A stretch of 64,000 bases of DNA from Pantoea sp. 18069 (GCF_902706035.1 NZ_CACSJA010000019.1:40203-104202), one strand, 5' to 3'; counted from the first letter of the stretch, positions 19,641 to 28,304 are shown. Notes: generated from the letters alone by a model not told the origin. Translations and numbers: made by a program.

Positions 19641-20918
19641 TCAGGCTTTGACGTACTTGAACGCCAATGGCTTGCCGGGCGTGGCCGGATCGGCGAAGTC
19701 CTCGGCGGGCATCTTGATGTACTCGAGCACTTCGAAGCCGACCGCGTTCTTCTTCGTGCCGCGCAGCCGGTACATCTGCAGCGGCTTCATCGCCTGGTGG
19801 TCTTCCTTGCGGAAGTAGCGCGTGCCGCAGACGGTCTCGAACTTGACCGACTCCAGCGCGTTGATCACCGCCTGGGTATCGGTCGAGCCCGCTTCCTGGA
19901 TCGCCTTGGCATAGGCCATCACGGCCGCATGTCCTTCGCCGACCCAGCCATTGGCGTACTCGTCACCCTTGCTGCGCTTCTTGTATTCCTCGAACACCTT
20001 GTTGCTCATCGGCACATCGGTGAAAGCACCCGAATACCAGTGGGTGCCCACCCACATGTCCGGCAATTCGCTCTTCATGGCCTTGGCGACGATGAATTCG
20101 TTGGCCGAATCGGCGATCACCTTGGCCTTGTCGAAGAACCCGTAGGGCCTGGCTTGCTTGAACAGCGTGACGGCATCGCCGCCGTAGACCGAAACAAAGA
20201 AGCCTTCGGCCGGCAGCCCCATCGCCGCGCCGATCACATTGCGGTAGTCGGTCGCGCCGTACTGGGTCTTGATCGCCGGCGCAATCGTGGGCTGCTTCTT
20301 GCTGACCACCTCGTAGTACTCGCGCAGGCCTTCCTCGAAGCAGTTCCAGGTCGTGCGCCCGTATTCATGGTCAGGAATCAGTCCACCCCATGCCGTCACA
20401 TTGCTGTATTTTTCCGCCAGCGCCTTGGACATGAAACGCAGCTTCATGTAGGGGTTATCGGTCACGCGGAAGTAATGGCGGTTGAAGTTTTCCTTGGTCA
20501 GCTTGTCCGAATGGGCCGCGCAGGTGATCAGCACGGCCTTTTCCTGCTCCAGCATCGCGGTCAGCGCCAACGCGACCGCGCTCGACACCACGCCCAGCTG
20601 CAGATTGACGCCGCTGCCCGCGAGTTCGCGCGCGGCCACGGTGGCGTCCGCGGGCTTGGCCTTGTCATCGCGCACCACCAGCTCGAGCTTGCGGCCGTTG
20701 ACGCCGCCGGCCTGGTTGATCTGGTCGACGGCAATCTGGGCGCCGAGCAGCATGGGCTGGCCCAGCGGCGCCTGGGCGCCGGTGAGGGAAGAGATGAAGC
20801 CGAGCTTGATCAGCCCCTTGTCCTGGGCCTGCGCCATGCCGCCCAGCATCGTGCCCGATCCCGCCAGCGCCGCGCCGGCACCGGCCCACTTGACCCACTG
20901 TCTACGATTGACTTGCAT
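19641..20918 (-). CDS. LIV-type ABC transporter substrate-binding protein
   Basis: A 425-residue type I periplasmic binding protein. The start MQVNRRQWVKWAG has GGAGACAAAT upstream; a 19-residue longer frame is rejected. The signal peptide has a twin-arginine-like RR and a likely cleavage after AQA at about 31. The mature part begins with the family pattern IKLGFISSLTGAQAPLGQP. Relatives bind amino acids, amides, aromatic acids or other organic acids. In this context an organic acid later ligated to CoA is likely. Confidence 0.88.
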   Translation of the reverse strand: MQVNRRQWVKWAGAGAALAGSGTMLGGMAQAQDKGLIKLGFISSLTGAQAPLGQPMLLGAQIAVDQINQAGGVNGRKLELVVRDDKAKPADATVAARELAGSGVNLQLGVVSSAVALALTAMLEQEKAVLITCAAHSDKLTKENFNRHYFRVTDNPYMKLRFMSKALAEKYSNVTAWGGLIPDHEYGRTTWNCFEEGLREYYEVVSKKQPTIAPAIKTQYGATDYRNVIGAAMGLPAEGFFVSVYGGDAVTLFKQARPYGFFDKAKVIADSANEFIVAKAMKSELPDMWVGTHWYSGAFTDVPMSNKVFEEYKKRSKGDEYANGWVGEGHAAVMAYAKAIQEAGSTDTQAVINALESVKFETVCGTRYFRKEDHQAMKPLQMYRLRGTKKNAVGFEVLEYIKMPAEDFADPATPGKPLAFKYVKA

Positions 20919-20984
20919 ATTTGTCTCCATCTGGTTAGCTTTTTTCTCTACACAAGTTGCCGGGTGCTCGCACACCCGCTCCGG

Positions 20985-21758
20985 TCACGCCGTGGCGATC
21001 TCCCCGGCGCCGCCGAATGCCGTCCAGCCGCCGTCGACGGGCAACACCACGCCCGTGACGAACGACGCCCAGTCCGAAGCCAGAAAGGCCGCGGCGTTGG
21101 CAATTTCCTGGGGCTGGCCCAGGCGCAGCATGGGCGTGCGCTGGGTCACGCGCTCATGGCTGAGCTTGCTGCGCTCGAACACCTGCTCGACCATGGGCGT
21201 GGCGATGTAGCCCGGCGCGATACAGTTCACACGCACACCGCTGCCGCCCCATTCGCAGGCCAGGTTCTTTGTCATCAGCGCCACGCCGGCCTTGGCCGCG
21301 CCATAGGCGTTGCGCCGCGGGAAACCACCCAGCGCCGTGACCGAGGCAATGGTGATGATCGAGCCGCCCTTGTGCGCCAGCATCGCCCGGCCAGCCTCGC
21401 GGCACGTGAGGTAGGTGCCGCGCAGGCTCACATCCATCACGCGCTGCCAGACGTCGATGTCCTGGTCGAGCGTCGAAATCATCTGGTCCGCAATGCCCGC
21501 GCAGCACATGACGACATCAAGCCGGCCTTCGGGCGCCGCACGCCGCACCATCTCCCCGACCTGCTGCGCATCGCAGACGTCGGTGCGCACATAGCTGTCC
21601 TCGAAGCCCGCGGGCGCCTTCTCGGCCAGATCGGCGACCAGCACGCGCGCGCCCAGTTGCTTGAAGCGCTGCGCCGCCGCCAGGCCGATGCCGCTGGCGC
21701 CCCCCGTGACCAATGCGGTCTTGCCAACCAGGGAAACTGTGTTGCTGGTGTTTGTCAT
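20985..21758 (-). CDS. SDR-family 3-hydroxyacyl-CoA-type dehydrogenase
   Basis: A 257-residue short-chain dehydrogenase. It has the cofactor motif TGGASGIG near residue 20 and VADLAEKAP, where an acidic residue after the second strand points to NAD. The catalytic Ser, Tyr and Lys lie in IASVTALGG and AYGAAKAG, and the C-terminus is LPVDGGWTAFGGAGE. In this operon it most likely oxidises the hydroxyacyl-CoA made by the hydratase. The start MTNTSNTVSLVGKTALVTGG overlaps the dehydrogenase stop by 4 bp. Confidence 0.87.
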   Translation of the reverse strand: MTNTSNTVSLVGKTALVTGGASGIGLAAAQRFKQLGARVLVADLAEKAPAGFEDSYVRTDVCDAQQVGEMVRRAAPEGRLDVVMCCAGIADQMISTLDQDIDVWQRVMDVSLRGTYLTCREAGRAMLAHKGGSIITIASVTALGGFPRRNAYGAAKAGVALMTKNLACEWGGSGVRVNCIAPGYIATPMVEQVFERSKLSHERVTQRTPMLRLGQPQEIANAAAFLASDWASFVTGVVLPVDGGWTAFGGAGEIATA

Positions 21759-22906
21759 TGCCGTTTCATCCACTTGTAGATGTTGTTGCGCTGGATGGCG
21801 GAAGATCCGCCGATGATGGGAAGGCCCAGGGCGTCGCGCACATAGCGCTCGACCGCGAACTCCTTGACATACCCATAGGCGCCAAAGATGGTCTGGCACT
21901 CGAGGGCGATGTATTTGCAGGCTTCCGTGGCAAACAGCTTGGCCATGGACGTCTCACCCGTGCAGGGCCTGCCATCGTTGGCCAGTTGCGCGGCGTGGTA
22001 GAGCACGAGGCGGGCCGCATGCAGCCGGGTCTTCATGTCGGCAAGCTTGTGCTGGATGGACTGGTAGCTGCCTATGGTCTTGCCGAACTGGCGGCGTTCG
22101 CCCGCATAGCTCCAGGCGTCCTCGAGCGCCGCGCGGGCGACGCCCAGCGCCATCGCCGCGACCTCGAGCTTCTCGACATCCAGCCCCGGCCCGACCACCA
22201 TCGGCCAGGCCTGGTTCCACGCCTGCTCGCCGCCCACGATGGCCGTCAGCGGCAACTCCACGTTGTCGAAGCGCACATCCGTCGTGGGAAAGCCCTTGAG
22301 TCCCAGACCGTTGATGCCTTCGATATGCACGCCGGGATGGTTCGGCGGGATCAGCAGCAGCGTCAGGTTCCGGTAGCGCTCCTGCTCGGGGCCGGTGCGC
22401 ACCAGCGTGTAGATGTAGTCGCTCTCGCCCGCCCCCGTGCAAAAGCGCTTGGCGCCGTTGACCACCACCGTGTCACCCACGCGCTGTGCCCGGGTGCGCA
22501 TGCTGGCCAGGTCCGAGCCCGAGTCGGGTTCGGTCCAGCCGTAGGCAAAGATCATCCGGCCCTCGACGACGCGCGGCAAAATCTGCGCTTTTTGCGCCTC
22601 GGTGCCGCACTCGACGATGTTCATGCCCGCGTAGCAGGCGGCGTTGATGTAGGGAATCGCCAGAGCCAGACTGCGGCTCGCGAGTTCCTCTATCACCGCC
22701 ATGGTCGCGACGATATCACGGCCCAGTCCACCGAAATCCTGGGGAATGGTGAGCCCGAGCACGCCCAGTTCGGCAAGCTTGAGAAACGTTTCCCGGGGAA
22801 AGTGATTGTCCCGGTCCCACTGCGCCGCCAGCGCGCGCGGCACCTCGTTGTCGAGGAAACGCACCAGCGTCTGGCGCAGGGCGAGAAGGTCTTCGGTGTC
22901 CTTCAT
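21755..22906 (-). CDS. Acyl-CoA dehydrogenase (second of two paralogues)
   Basis: A 383-residue flavoprotein of the acyl-CoA dehydrogenase family. The FAD and substrate regions FAYGWTEPDSGSDLASMRTR, RRQFGKTIGSYQSIQHKLAD and QTIFGAYGYVKEFAVERYVR are present. Near the C-terminus the usual catalytic YEGT-type motif reads IGGSSAIQRN, so the canonical Glu is a Gly. The start MKDTEDLLALRQ matches the start of its paralogue. It is about 65% similar by eye to the dehydrogenase at 23748-24908. Together they may be homodimeric isozymes or partners of a heteromer. Confidence 0.88.
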   Translation of the reverse strand: MKDTEDLLALRQTLVRFLDNEVPRALAAQWDRDNHFPRETFLKLAELGVLGLTIPQDFGGLGRDIVATMAVIEELASRSLALAIPYINAACYAGMNIVECGTEAQKAQILPRVVEGRMIFAYGWTEPDSGSDLASMRTRAQRVGDTVVVNGAKRFCTGAGESDYIYTLVRTGPEQERYRNLTLLLIPPNHPGVHIEGINGLGLKGFPTTDVRFDNVELPLTAIVGGEQAWNQAWPMVVGPGLDVEKLEVAAMALGVARAALEDAWSYAGERRQFGKTIGSYQSIQHKLADMKTRLHAARLVLYHAAQLANDGRPCTGETSMAKLFATEACKYIALECQTIFGAYGYVKEFAVERYVRDALGLPIIGGSSAIQRNNIYKWMKRQ

Positions 22907-22925
22907 GTACGGCTTTCGGCGCAGC

Positions 22926-23720
22926 TCATTCGCCGGTGAAGACCGGCGCGCGCTTTTCGCGGAACGCATTCACCGCTTCCTGGTGGTCCTTGGTCACATT
23001 CGACAGCGACTCGTAGGCCAGGCATGCATCCATGGCCGAATGCGCGATTTTCTTGAGTTCGATGTTGGTGGCCATCTTCGTCCAGCGGATGGACTTGATC
23101 GCGCCCTGGTTCAGGCGATCGGCGAAGGCATCCACCGCCGCATCGAGTTCCTCGGGCGCCAATGCATGGTTGATCAGCCCGATGCTCGCCGCCTTCTCGG
23201 CGCTCATCAGGTCGCCGGTCAGCAGGTACTCCTTGGCACGCGCATAGCCGATCAGTTGAGGCCAGATCACCGCCCCGCCATCGCCGGCGACAAAGCCCAC
23301 GCTCACATGCGGATCGCCGATCTTGGCCTTGGCAGAAGCAAAGATCACGTCGCAGAACAGCGCAATGGTTGCGCCCAGGCCCGTCGCGTGGCCGTTGACC
23401 TTGGCAATCACCGGCTTCTCGCAGTCCAGCAGCGAATAAACGATCTGCTTGGCTTCGCGCGCGGTCTTCTCGAAACGGCTGGGCACGTCGATCGCGTCCT
23501 GCATCCATTCGATGTCCCCGCCCGCACAGAAAGCGCGCCCTGCGCCCGTGACCACCACGACATCGGAGTGCGGGTCCTTGGAGCAGTCATGAAAGACCTG
23601 CGCGAGCTCTTCGTGCATCAGTTCGTTGACGGCGTTGAGCACCTCGGGACGGTTGAACGTCACGTACAGCACGCGCTCGCGACGATGGAACTGGATGGTC
23701 TTGTACTCTTCGAAATGCAT
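22926..23720 (-). CDS. Enoyl-CoA hydratase/isomerase family protein
   Basis: A 264-residue crotonase-fold protein. The oxyanion-hole segments GAGRAFCAGGDIEWM and GHATGLGATIALFCDVIFA are intact. SVGFVAGDGGAVIWP covers the region where hydratases usually have a catalytic Glu; Asp stands there here. It could hydrate an enoyl-CoA or act as an isomerase or hydrolase. GGAGAACACC precedes the ATG. It lies between the two acyl-CoA dehydrogenase genes. Confidence 0.88.
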   Translation of the reverse strand: MHFEEYKTIQFHRRERVLYVTFNRPEVLNAVNELMHEELAQVFHDCSKDPHSDVVVVTGAGRAFCAGGDIEWMQDAIDVPSRFEKTAREAKQIVYSLLDCEKPVIAKVNGHATGLGATIALFCDVIFASAKAKIGDPHVSVGFVAGDGGAVIWPQLIGYARAKEYLLTGDLMSAEKAASIGLINHALAPEELDAAVDAFADRLNQGAIKSIRWTKMATNIELKKIAHSAMDACLAYESLSNVTKDHQEAVNAFREKRAPVFTGE

Positions 23721-23747
23721 GGTGTTCTCCGTTGAAAGGCAGGCGGG

Positions 23748-24908
23748 TCAGAGGCCGGCGTTGGTCCACTTGTAGATGTTGTTGCGCTGGATGGCAGACG
23801 AGCCGCCCATGATGGGAATCAGCAGCGCGTCGCGCACATAGCGCTCGGTATCGACTTCCTTCACATAGCCATAGGCACCAAAAATGGTCTGGCACTCGAG
23901 GGCGATGTTCTTCGCGGCCTCGGCCGCGAACAGCTTGGTCATCGAGGTTTCCACCGCGCAGCGCTCGTGCCGCGTGGCCATCTCCGAAGCGTGGTAGAGC
24001 ATCAGCTTGGACGCATGCAGCTGGGTCTTCATGTCGGCCAGCTTGTGCTGTATGGACTGGTAATGGGCAATCGGCTTGCCGAACTGCTGGCGTTCGTGCG
24101 CATAGGTCCAGGCGTCCTCGAAGGCGCCTGTCGCGACGCCTACGGCCACGGCCGCGACTTCGAGCTTTTCCACATCGAGCCCCGCGCCGACCAGCATCTC
24201 CCAGCCGCGGTTCCAGCCGGCTTCGCCGCCGAAAATATGGGCTGCGGGAATCTCGACGTTGTCGAGCACGACATCGGTCGTGGCCGCGCCCTTCATGCCC
24301 ATGCTGTTGATGCGCGTGATGGTCACGCCCGGCGCGTCCTTAGGAATCAGCACCATCGACAGGTTCCTGTAGCGCTCGCCTTCGGGGCCGCTGCGCACCA
24401 GCGCAAAGATGAAATCGCAGATTTCGGCGCCCGAGCAAAAGCGCTTGGAGCCGTTGACCACGACCTTGTCGCCCACGCGCTCGGCCCGCGTCTTGACGCT
24501 CGCCAGGTCGGCACCTACGTCGGGCTCGGTCCAGCCATAGGCGAACATCAGCGAGCCATCGACGACCCGCGGCAGCAACTCGCGCTTTTGCGCTTCGGAA
24601 CCGAACTCCGCGAGGTTCATGCCCGCATAGCAGGCCGACATGATGAAAGGCACGGCCACGGCCAACGAACGGCGCGACAGCTCCTCGATCACGACCATGG
24701 TCGAGACGATGTCGCGGCCGGCTCCGCCGTACTCCTCGGGCACGGTCAAGGCCATGACGCCCAGTGCCGCGAGCCGCTCGAACACGTCGCGCGGAAACAC
24801 ATTCTCTGCGTCCCAGCGCTGCGCCGCTTCACGCGGCATTTCCTTTTCGACAAACCGGCGCAGCATGTCTCGCAGCTGCGTCGTTTCAGGCGTATTGGCG
24901 TAATCCAC
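23748..24908 (-). CDS. Acyl-CoA dehydrogenase, first gene of the 14-gene operon
   Basis: A 386-residue acyl-CoA dehydrogenase with FAYGWTEPDVGADLASVKTR, RQQFGKPIAHYQSIQHKLAD and QTIFGAYGYVKEVDTERYVR. As in its paralogue the C-terminal catalytic motif is MGGSSAIQRN, lacking the usual Glu. I place the start at the GTG of 24908 because GGGAG lies 6 bp upstream and the paralogue begins at the same point. An in-frame GTG at 24918-24920 and a TTG at 24966-24968 are possible but have no ribosome-binding site. It is the promoter-proximal gene of the operon. Confidence 0.87.
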   Translation of the reverse strand: MDYANTPETTQLRDMLRRFVEKEMPREAAQRWDAENVFPRDVFERLAALGVMALTVPEEYGGAGRDIVSTMVVIEELSRRSLAVAVPFIMSACYAGMNLAEFGSEAQKRELLPRVVDGSLMFAYGWTEPDVGADLASVKTRAERVGDKVVVNGSKRFCSGAEICDFIFALVRSGPEGERYRNLSMVLIPKDAPGVTITRINSMGMKGAATTDVVLDNVEIPAAHIFGGEAGWNRGWEMLVGAGLDVEKLEVAAVAVGVATGAFEDAWTYAHERQQFGKPIAHYQSIQHKLADMKTQLHASKLMLYHASEMATRHERCAVETSMTKLFAAEAAKNIALECQTIFGAYGYVKEVDTERYVRDALLIPIMGGSSAIQRNNIYKWTNAGL

Positions 24909-24950
24909 TGGATCTCCCACATTTTTTGCACGTGGGTCCAGATTAGGACT

Positions 24951-24977
24951 CAATGAATAATGAGTCAATATTCATTG
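24951..24977. promoter_or_regulatory. Candidate TetR operator upstream of the 14-gene operon
   Basis: A perfect inverted repeat, CAATGAATA (24951-24959) and TATTCATTG (24969-24977), has a 9-bp spacer, 43 bp before the chosen GTG start. The spacer sequence ATGAGTCAA is partly repeated at 24978-24990. The surroundings are AT-rich, unlike the flanking genes. The size and symmetry fit a TetR-family operator. Binding by the TetR protein of this operon is inferred. Confidence 0.6.
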
Positions 24978-25189
24978 ATGAGTTATCAATCATATTCAGG
25001 GTAAACACCCAAGAACATCGGGTTTCCGACAGACGAAAAAAACCGCCTTCGCGCTGACCTCGACAGGGGTCACGCGACGGCGGCTGAACAGGGGTGACAG
25101 GGGCAAGGCCCTGCACAGGATGTCCGGCGGGCCAGGAAAACAGACCCTGCGCTGGCGGTCAGCACAGGGGGGCGCCAGGCCAGACAGGC

Positions 25190-25206
25190 GCTCCCACCGT
25201 GGGAGC
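25190..25206. terminator. Short perfect hairpin after the hemerythrin gene
   Basis: GCTCCCAC and GTGGGAGC pair around a single C, 11 bp beyond the hemerythrin stop codon on the minus strand. No T-run follows, so it may stabilise the transcript end rather than terminate alone. The remainder of 24978-25189 shows no gene. Confidence 0.35.
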
Positions 25207-25216
25207 AGCCGGTGCC

Positions 25217-25831
25217 TTATCGGCTCAGTTTCTTCTCGATCGTGGCGCCCGCCTTCTCTTGCTTCTTGCGGCGATTGAACACCTGGCGCATGTAGCGGAT
25301 GTCGCTGCCGGACAGGTGCTTTTGCGCCGCGACGAACTGTTCCTGCTCTTCCTCGCGGATATGGTGCAGGTATTCGTCGCGCAGCTTGGCGAAACGCCGC
25401 AGCCAGCCTGGCGAAGCCATGTCGCGCGCAGCCAGATCGGCCATCATCTTGTCCATCTCCTTGTGCTCGCCGACCGCGTGGCGCGCGTCTTCGGTGGTCT
25501 CGGGGTTGCGCATGACGCTGGACCACAAGGCCTGCTCCTCGGCCGCCGCATGGCCCTTGATTTCCTTGACCAGCTCGACGAACAGGCGCTCGCGCTCCGG
25601 TGAATGGCCATGCGTGGCACTGAGCATGGCGAGCAGCGCGCGGTGGTGGTCATGGTCTTCGACAAGCCGCCCGAAGATGTCGGCGTCGCCGCGAAAACGC
25701 GTTGCCGGCGTGCTGCCGATATTCGCGGGCACGTTCACGGCGATCGCCTTGGCCTTGGCGATCGCAGCGCGCCTGGCCTGCATGGGCGCAATCGTCCTGG
25801 TGGTCTTTACCTCGCTGGCGGTTCTGTTCAT
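25217..25831 (-). CDS. Hemerythrin HHE-domain protein
   Basis: A 204-residue protein. A basic, Ala-rich N-terminal region of about 60 residues precedes a four-helix HHE domain with the metal-ligand patterns EDHDHHRALL, EIKGHAAAEEQALW, VGEHKEMDKMM and YLHHIREEEQEQF. Such domains bind a di-iron site and sense or scavenge O2, NO or oxidants. The ATG at 25831 is chosen over a 34-residue extension and has TTGAGG upstream. It is divergent from the membrane protein at 26084, and both may belong to a stress response. Confidence 0.88.
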   Translation of the reverse strand: MNRTASEVKTTRTIAPMQARRAAIAKAKAIAVNVPANIGSTPATRFRGDADIFGRLVEDHDHHRALLAMLSATHGHSPERERLFVELVKEIKGHAAAEEQALWSSVMRNPETTEDARHAVGEHKEMDKMMADLAARDMASPGWLRRFAKLRDEYLHHIREEEQEQFVAAQKHLSGSDIRYMRQVFNRRKKQEKAGATIEKKLSR

Positions 25832-26083
25832 CGCGGGCCTCAAGTGGTGGGTGGCTGGTATTTGTTCATCCACCCTCACCATTGGGCAAAGCCGCACAAC
25901 GCCGTGTAAGCCAAAGGCGCATTGCGCCCTCATCCTCCAGCCTGATCCTCGCCCACAAAGCAGGGGCAGGAAATCCTTCAGCGAAAGAAGCCTGGATGAG
26001 CGTCGTTTGCTCCCTTTTTCTTACACACGATACAAGAACACTGCACCAAGAATGGGACTTTGCAACTTCCAGGAAGGCTCTCC

Positions 26084-27088
26084 ATGACGGCATCCACATA
26101 CGCCCAGTCCGATCCCAATGCGCCTTCCGCCCTCCCCCGGGCCATTGAGGGGGCTGGAGTTTCCTGGGCCGCAATCTTCGCGGGCGCGCTCGCGGCGGCT
26201 GCCCTGTCCCTTTTGCTCTTCATTCTCGGCATAGGCCTGGGTCTTTCGTCGATCTCTGTCTGGTCGGGCCGCGGCGTCGAAGGTGAAACCTTTGGCTGGA
26301 CGGCAGTCGCCTGGTTTGCGTTCACCCAGCTCGCGTCCGCAGGCGTCGGCGGCTACATTGCGGGCCGCCTGCGCACGCGCTGGCTTGGCGTGCAGGTCGA
26401 CGAAGTCTATTTTCGCGACACCGCCCATGGCTTCCTGGCCTGGTCGCTCGCGACACTGATGATGGTCGCCCTGATGGGCTCGGTCGCGGGCAGCGCGATT
26501 TCCGGTACCGCCAAGGCCGCGGGCGCCGTCGCATCGAGCGCCGCGACGGTTGTCGGCGGCGGCGTGAGTGCCATGGGCCAGGCAGCGCTAGCAGTCGGCG
26601 CGGCCGAAGCGTCCGAAGGCAGCAACGGCAGCCAGGGCGCTTCTGCCAACCGCTTCGGCTATTGGGTCGACAGCCTGTTCCGCCCTGCCGAGGCGGCAGA
26701 TGCTTCGACGGCCGCCGCGCCGCAAGGCCAGCGCTCGCCCGCCGATGTGGCCAAGGAAGTGACGGGCATCTACGCCCACGCACTGCAAACCGGCACACTG
26801 CCTGAGGAGGATGCCCGCTACGTCGCGCAACTGATCGCCGAACGCACGGGCCTGACCCAGGCCCAGGCCCAGGAGCGCGTGCAGAAGTCCTTCGAGCAGA
26901 CAAAGCAGCAGATCGAACAGGCCAAGGCCAAGCTCCAGGAAGCCGAAGACAGTGCCAAGCAAGCCGCCGAGACCGCCCGCAAGGCGGCGGCGCACTCGCT
27001 GCTGTGGCTGTTCGTTGCGCTGCTGGTCGGTGCCTTCGTCGCAAGCCTGAGCGCGACCTGGGGTGGCCGCCAACGCGACGCCTACTGA
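26084..27088 (+). CDS. Multi-pass membrane protein with coiled-coil region, unknown function
   Basis: A 334-residue protein with hydrophobic helices at about 26-53, 70-92, 113-137 and 308-329. A cytoplasmic or periplasmic segment at about 240-300 is rich in Gln, Lys, Glu and Ala (KQQIEQAKAKLQEAEDSAKQ) and should form a coiled coil. Gly- and Ala-rich stretches (GAVASSAATVVGGGVSAMGQ) lie between. AGGAAGG supports the start. I do not recognise a named family. Its neighbours (hemerythrin, tiny membrane peptide) suggest an envelope-stress role, which is inference. Confidence 0.75.
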   Translation: MTASTYAQSDPNAPSALPRAIEGAGVSWAAIFAGALAAAALSLLLFILGIGLGLSSISVWSGRGVEGETFGWTAVAWFAFTQLASAGVGGYIAGRLRTRWLGVQVDEVYFRDTAHGFLAWSLATLMMVALMGSVAGSAISGTAKAAGAVASSAATVVGGGVSAMGQAALAVGAAEASEGSNGSQGASANRFGYWVDSLFRPAEAADASTAAAPQGQRSPADVAKEVTGIYAHALQTGTLPEEDARYVAQLIAERTGLTQAQAQERVQKSFEQTKQQIEQAKAKLQEAEDSAKQAAETARKAAAHSLLWLFVALLVGAFVASLSATWGGRQRDAY

Positions 27089-27146
27089 ACTGTTTTGCCC
27101 ACCACCGGCCGAAGACGGCTGGCCCACCCACTTGAAGGACTACCTT

Positions 27147-27218
27147 ATGCGCTCCATTCTCCTGCTCCTGCTGGGCATTCCCATTCCCATCATCATCCTG
27201 ATTGCGCTGCTCACCTGA
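27147..27218 (+). CDS. 23-residue membrane peptide (Thivi_2564-like)
   Basis: The peptide MRSILLLLLGIPIPIIILIA continues LLT and then stops. It is preceded by GAAGGAC at a suitable distance and followed within 20 bp by a strong terminator. It is a single hydrophobic helix with a central GIPIP turn, a pattern I recall from a family of very small conserved proteobacterial membrane proteins. It lies 58 bp after the membrane protein gene and is probably co-transcribed with it. The function is unknown. Confidence 0.7.
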   Translation: MRSILLLLLGIPIPIIILIALLT

Positions 27219-27236
27219 CACGCGCCTGATCCACCC

Positions 27237-27259
27237 AAGCCCGCCTCGTGCGGGCTTTT
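27237..27259 (+). terminator. Rho-independent terminator
   Basis: The stem AGCCCGC (27238-27244) with GCGGGCT (27250-27256), a 5-nt loop and a TTTT run end the operon of the membrane protein and the small peptide. Confidence 0.85.
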
Positions 27260-27292
27260 CTTCGTGCGCAAGTACCGCCGGCTATCGTGACA

Positions 27293-28207
27293 TCAACGTG
27301 GCCTGGCCCGTGGAGTGCGCTGCGCCGCAGCCAGCAGGTGCTGCACCAGTTGCTGCGCCGGGGCCGGCAGCGCCTCGAGATCGCGCACGCACAGCACCAG
27401 ATTTCTCGCGGCCCAGGCATCCGTCAAGGCAATGCGCTTGACCTTCGCCGCGCGCGCACTGCGCGCCGCCACCGCTTGCGGAACAATGCCCACGCCAATG
27501 CCCTCGCCCACCATGCGGCACACGGACTCGAAGCTGCGCAGCCGTATGCGATAGCTCAGCCGCTTGCCCAGCCGGCGCGCATGCTGCGTGATATGCGCCT
27601 GCAGCGCGCTGCCGTCGACCAGGCCGACAAACGCCATATCCACGACTTCGGACAAACCGATGGCCGTGCGTTGTGCCAGCGCATGCGCGCGCGGCACGAC
27701 CAGCACCAGCGGGTCGGCGCGGAAAGCGAACGTTTCCAGACCGGCAAGGTCCACCGAGTCGGAAACCATGCCGATGTCGCAGACCGCGTTGCGCAGCGCA
27801 TCGACAATCTCGCCGCTGGGCCGCTCCTCGAGATCAACGCTGATGCCTGGATGCCGGGCGAGAAAACTGCCCAGCACCTGCGGCAGATGCTCGCTCAACG
27901 CCGAGGTATTGCACAGCAGGCGCACATGGCCCTTGAGCCCCCCACCATATTCGGCGAGTTCGCCCTGCAGGCGGTCCATCTGCTGCAGCACGAGGCGCGC
28001 ATGGTGCACCAGCGTGCGCCCCGCAGGCGTGACCTGCACGCCGCGGCGCGCGCGCAGCAGCAGCGCCACGCCCAGCGCATCTTCCATGCCGCGGATGCGC
28101 TCGCTCGCCGAAGCCAGCGTCATATGGCTGCGCCCGGCGCCGCCCGTGATCGTCCCCGCCTCGTGGACGTTCAGGAACAGCCGCAGATCGGTCAGGTCAA
28201 GGCGCAT
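27293..28207 (-). CDS. LysR-family regulator
   Basis: A 304-residue LysR-type transcription factor. The N-terminal helix-turn-helix (MRLDLTDLRLFLNVHEAGTI; MTLASASERIRGMEDALGVA) is followed by an effector-binding domain. The start at 28207 is chosen because the frame upstream is coded by the opposite strand. It is divergent from the TSUP permease with a 97-bp shared promoter region, the usual layout for a LysR protein and its target. Confidence 0.88.
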   Translation of the reverse strand: MRLDLTDLRLFLNVHEAGTITGGAGRSHMTLASASERIRGMEDALGVALLLRARRGVQVTPAGRTLVHHARLVLQQMDRLQGELAEYGGGLKGHVRLLCNTSALSEHLPQVLGSFLARHPGISVDLEERPSGEIVDALRNAVCDIGMVSDSVDLAGLETFAFRADPLVLVVPRAHALAQRTAIGLSEVVDMAFVGLVDGSALQAHITQHARRLGKRLSYRIRLRSFESVCRMVGEGIGVGIVPQAVAARSARAAKVKRIALTDAWAARNLVLCVRDLEALPAPAQQLVQHLLAAAQRTPRARPR

Positions 28208-28304
28208 GGGCGCCAAGGTACCACAGCCAGGCTCAGGAAACGCCTGAGGCTGGCTACGCAAGTTCCGCATTTCGCACCGCCCCGGTCGTCCCCAGAATCG
28301 CGGC

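Noticed and set aside
18774..21779. 1001-codon plus-strand frame opposite the transporter and SDR genes
   Set aside because: It is entirely antisense to well-supported genes and has a His/Gln/Arg-biased composition typical of high-GC shadow frames.
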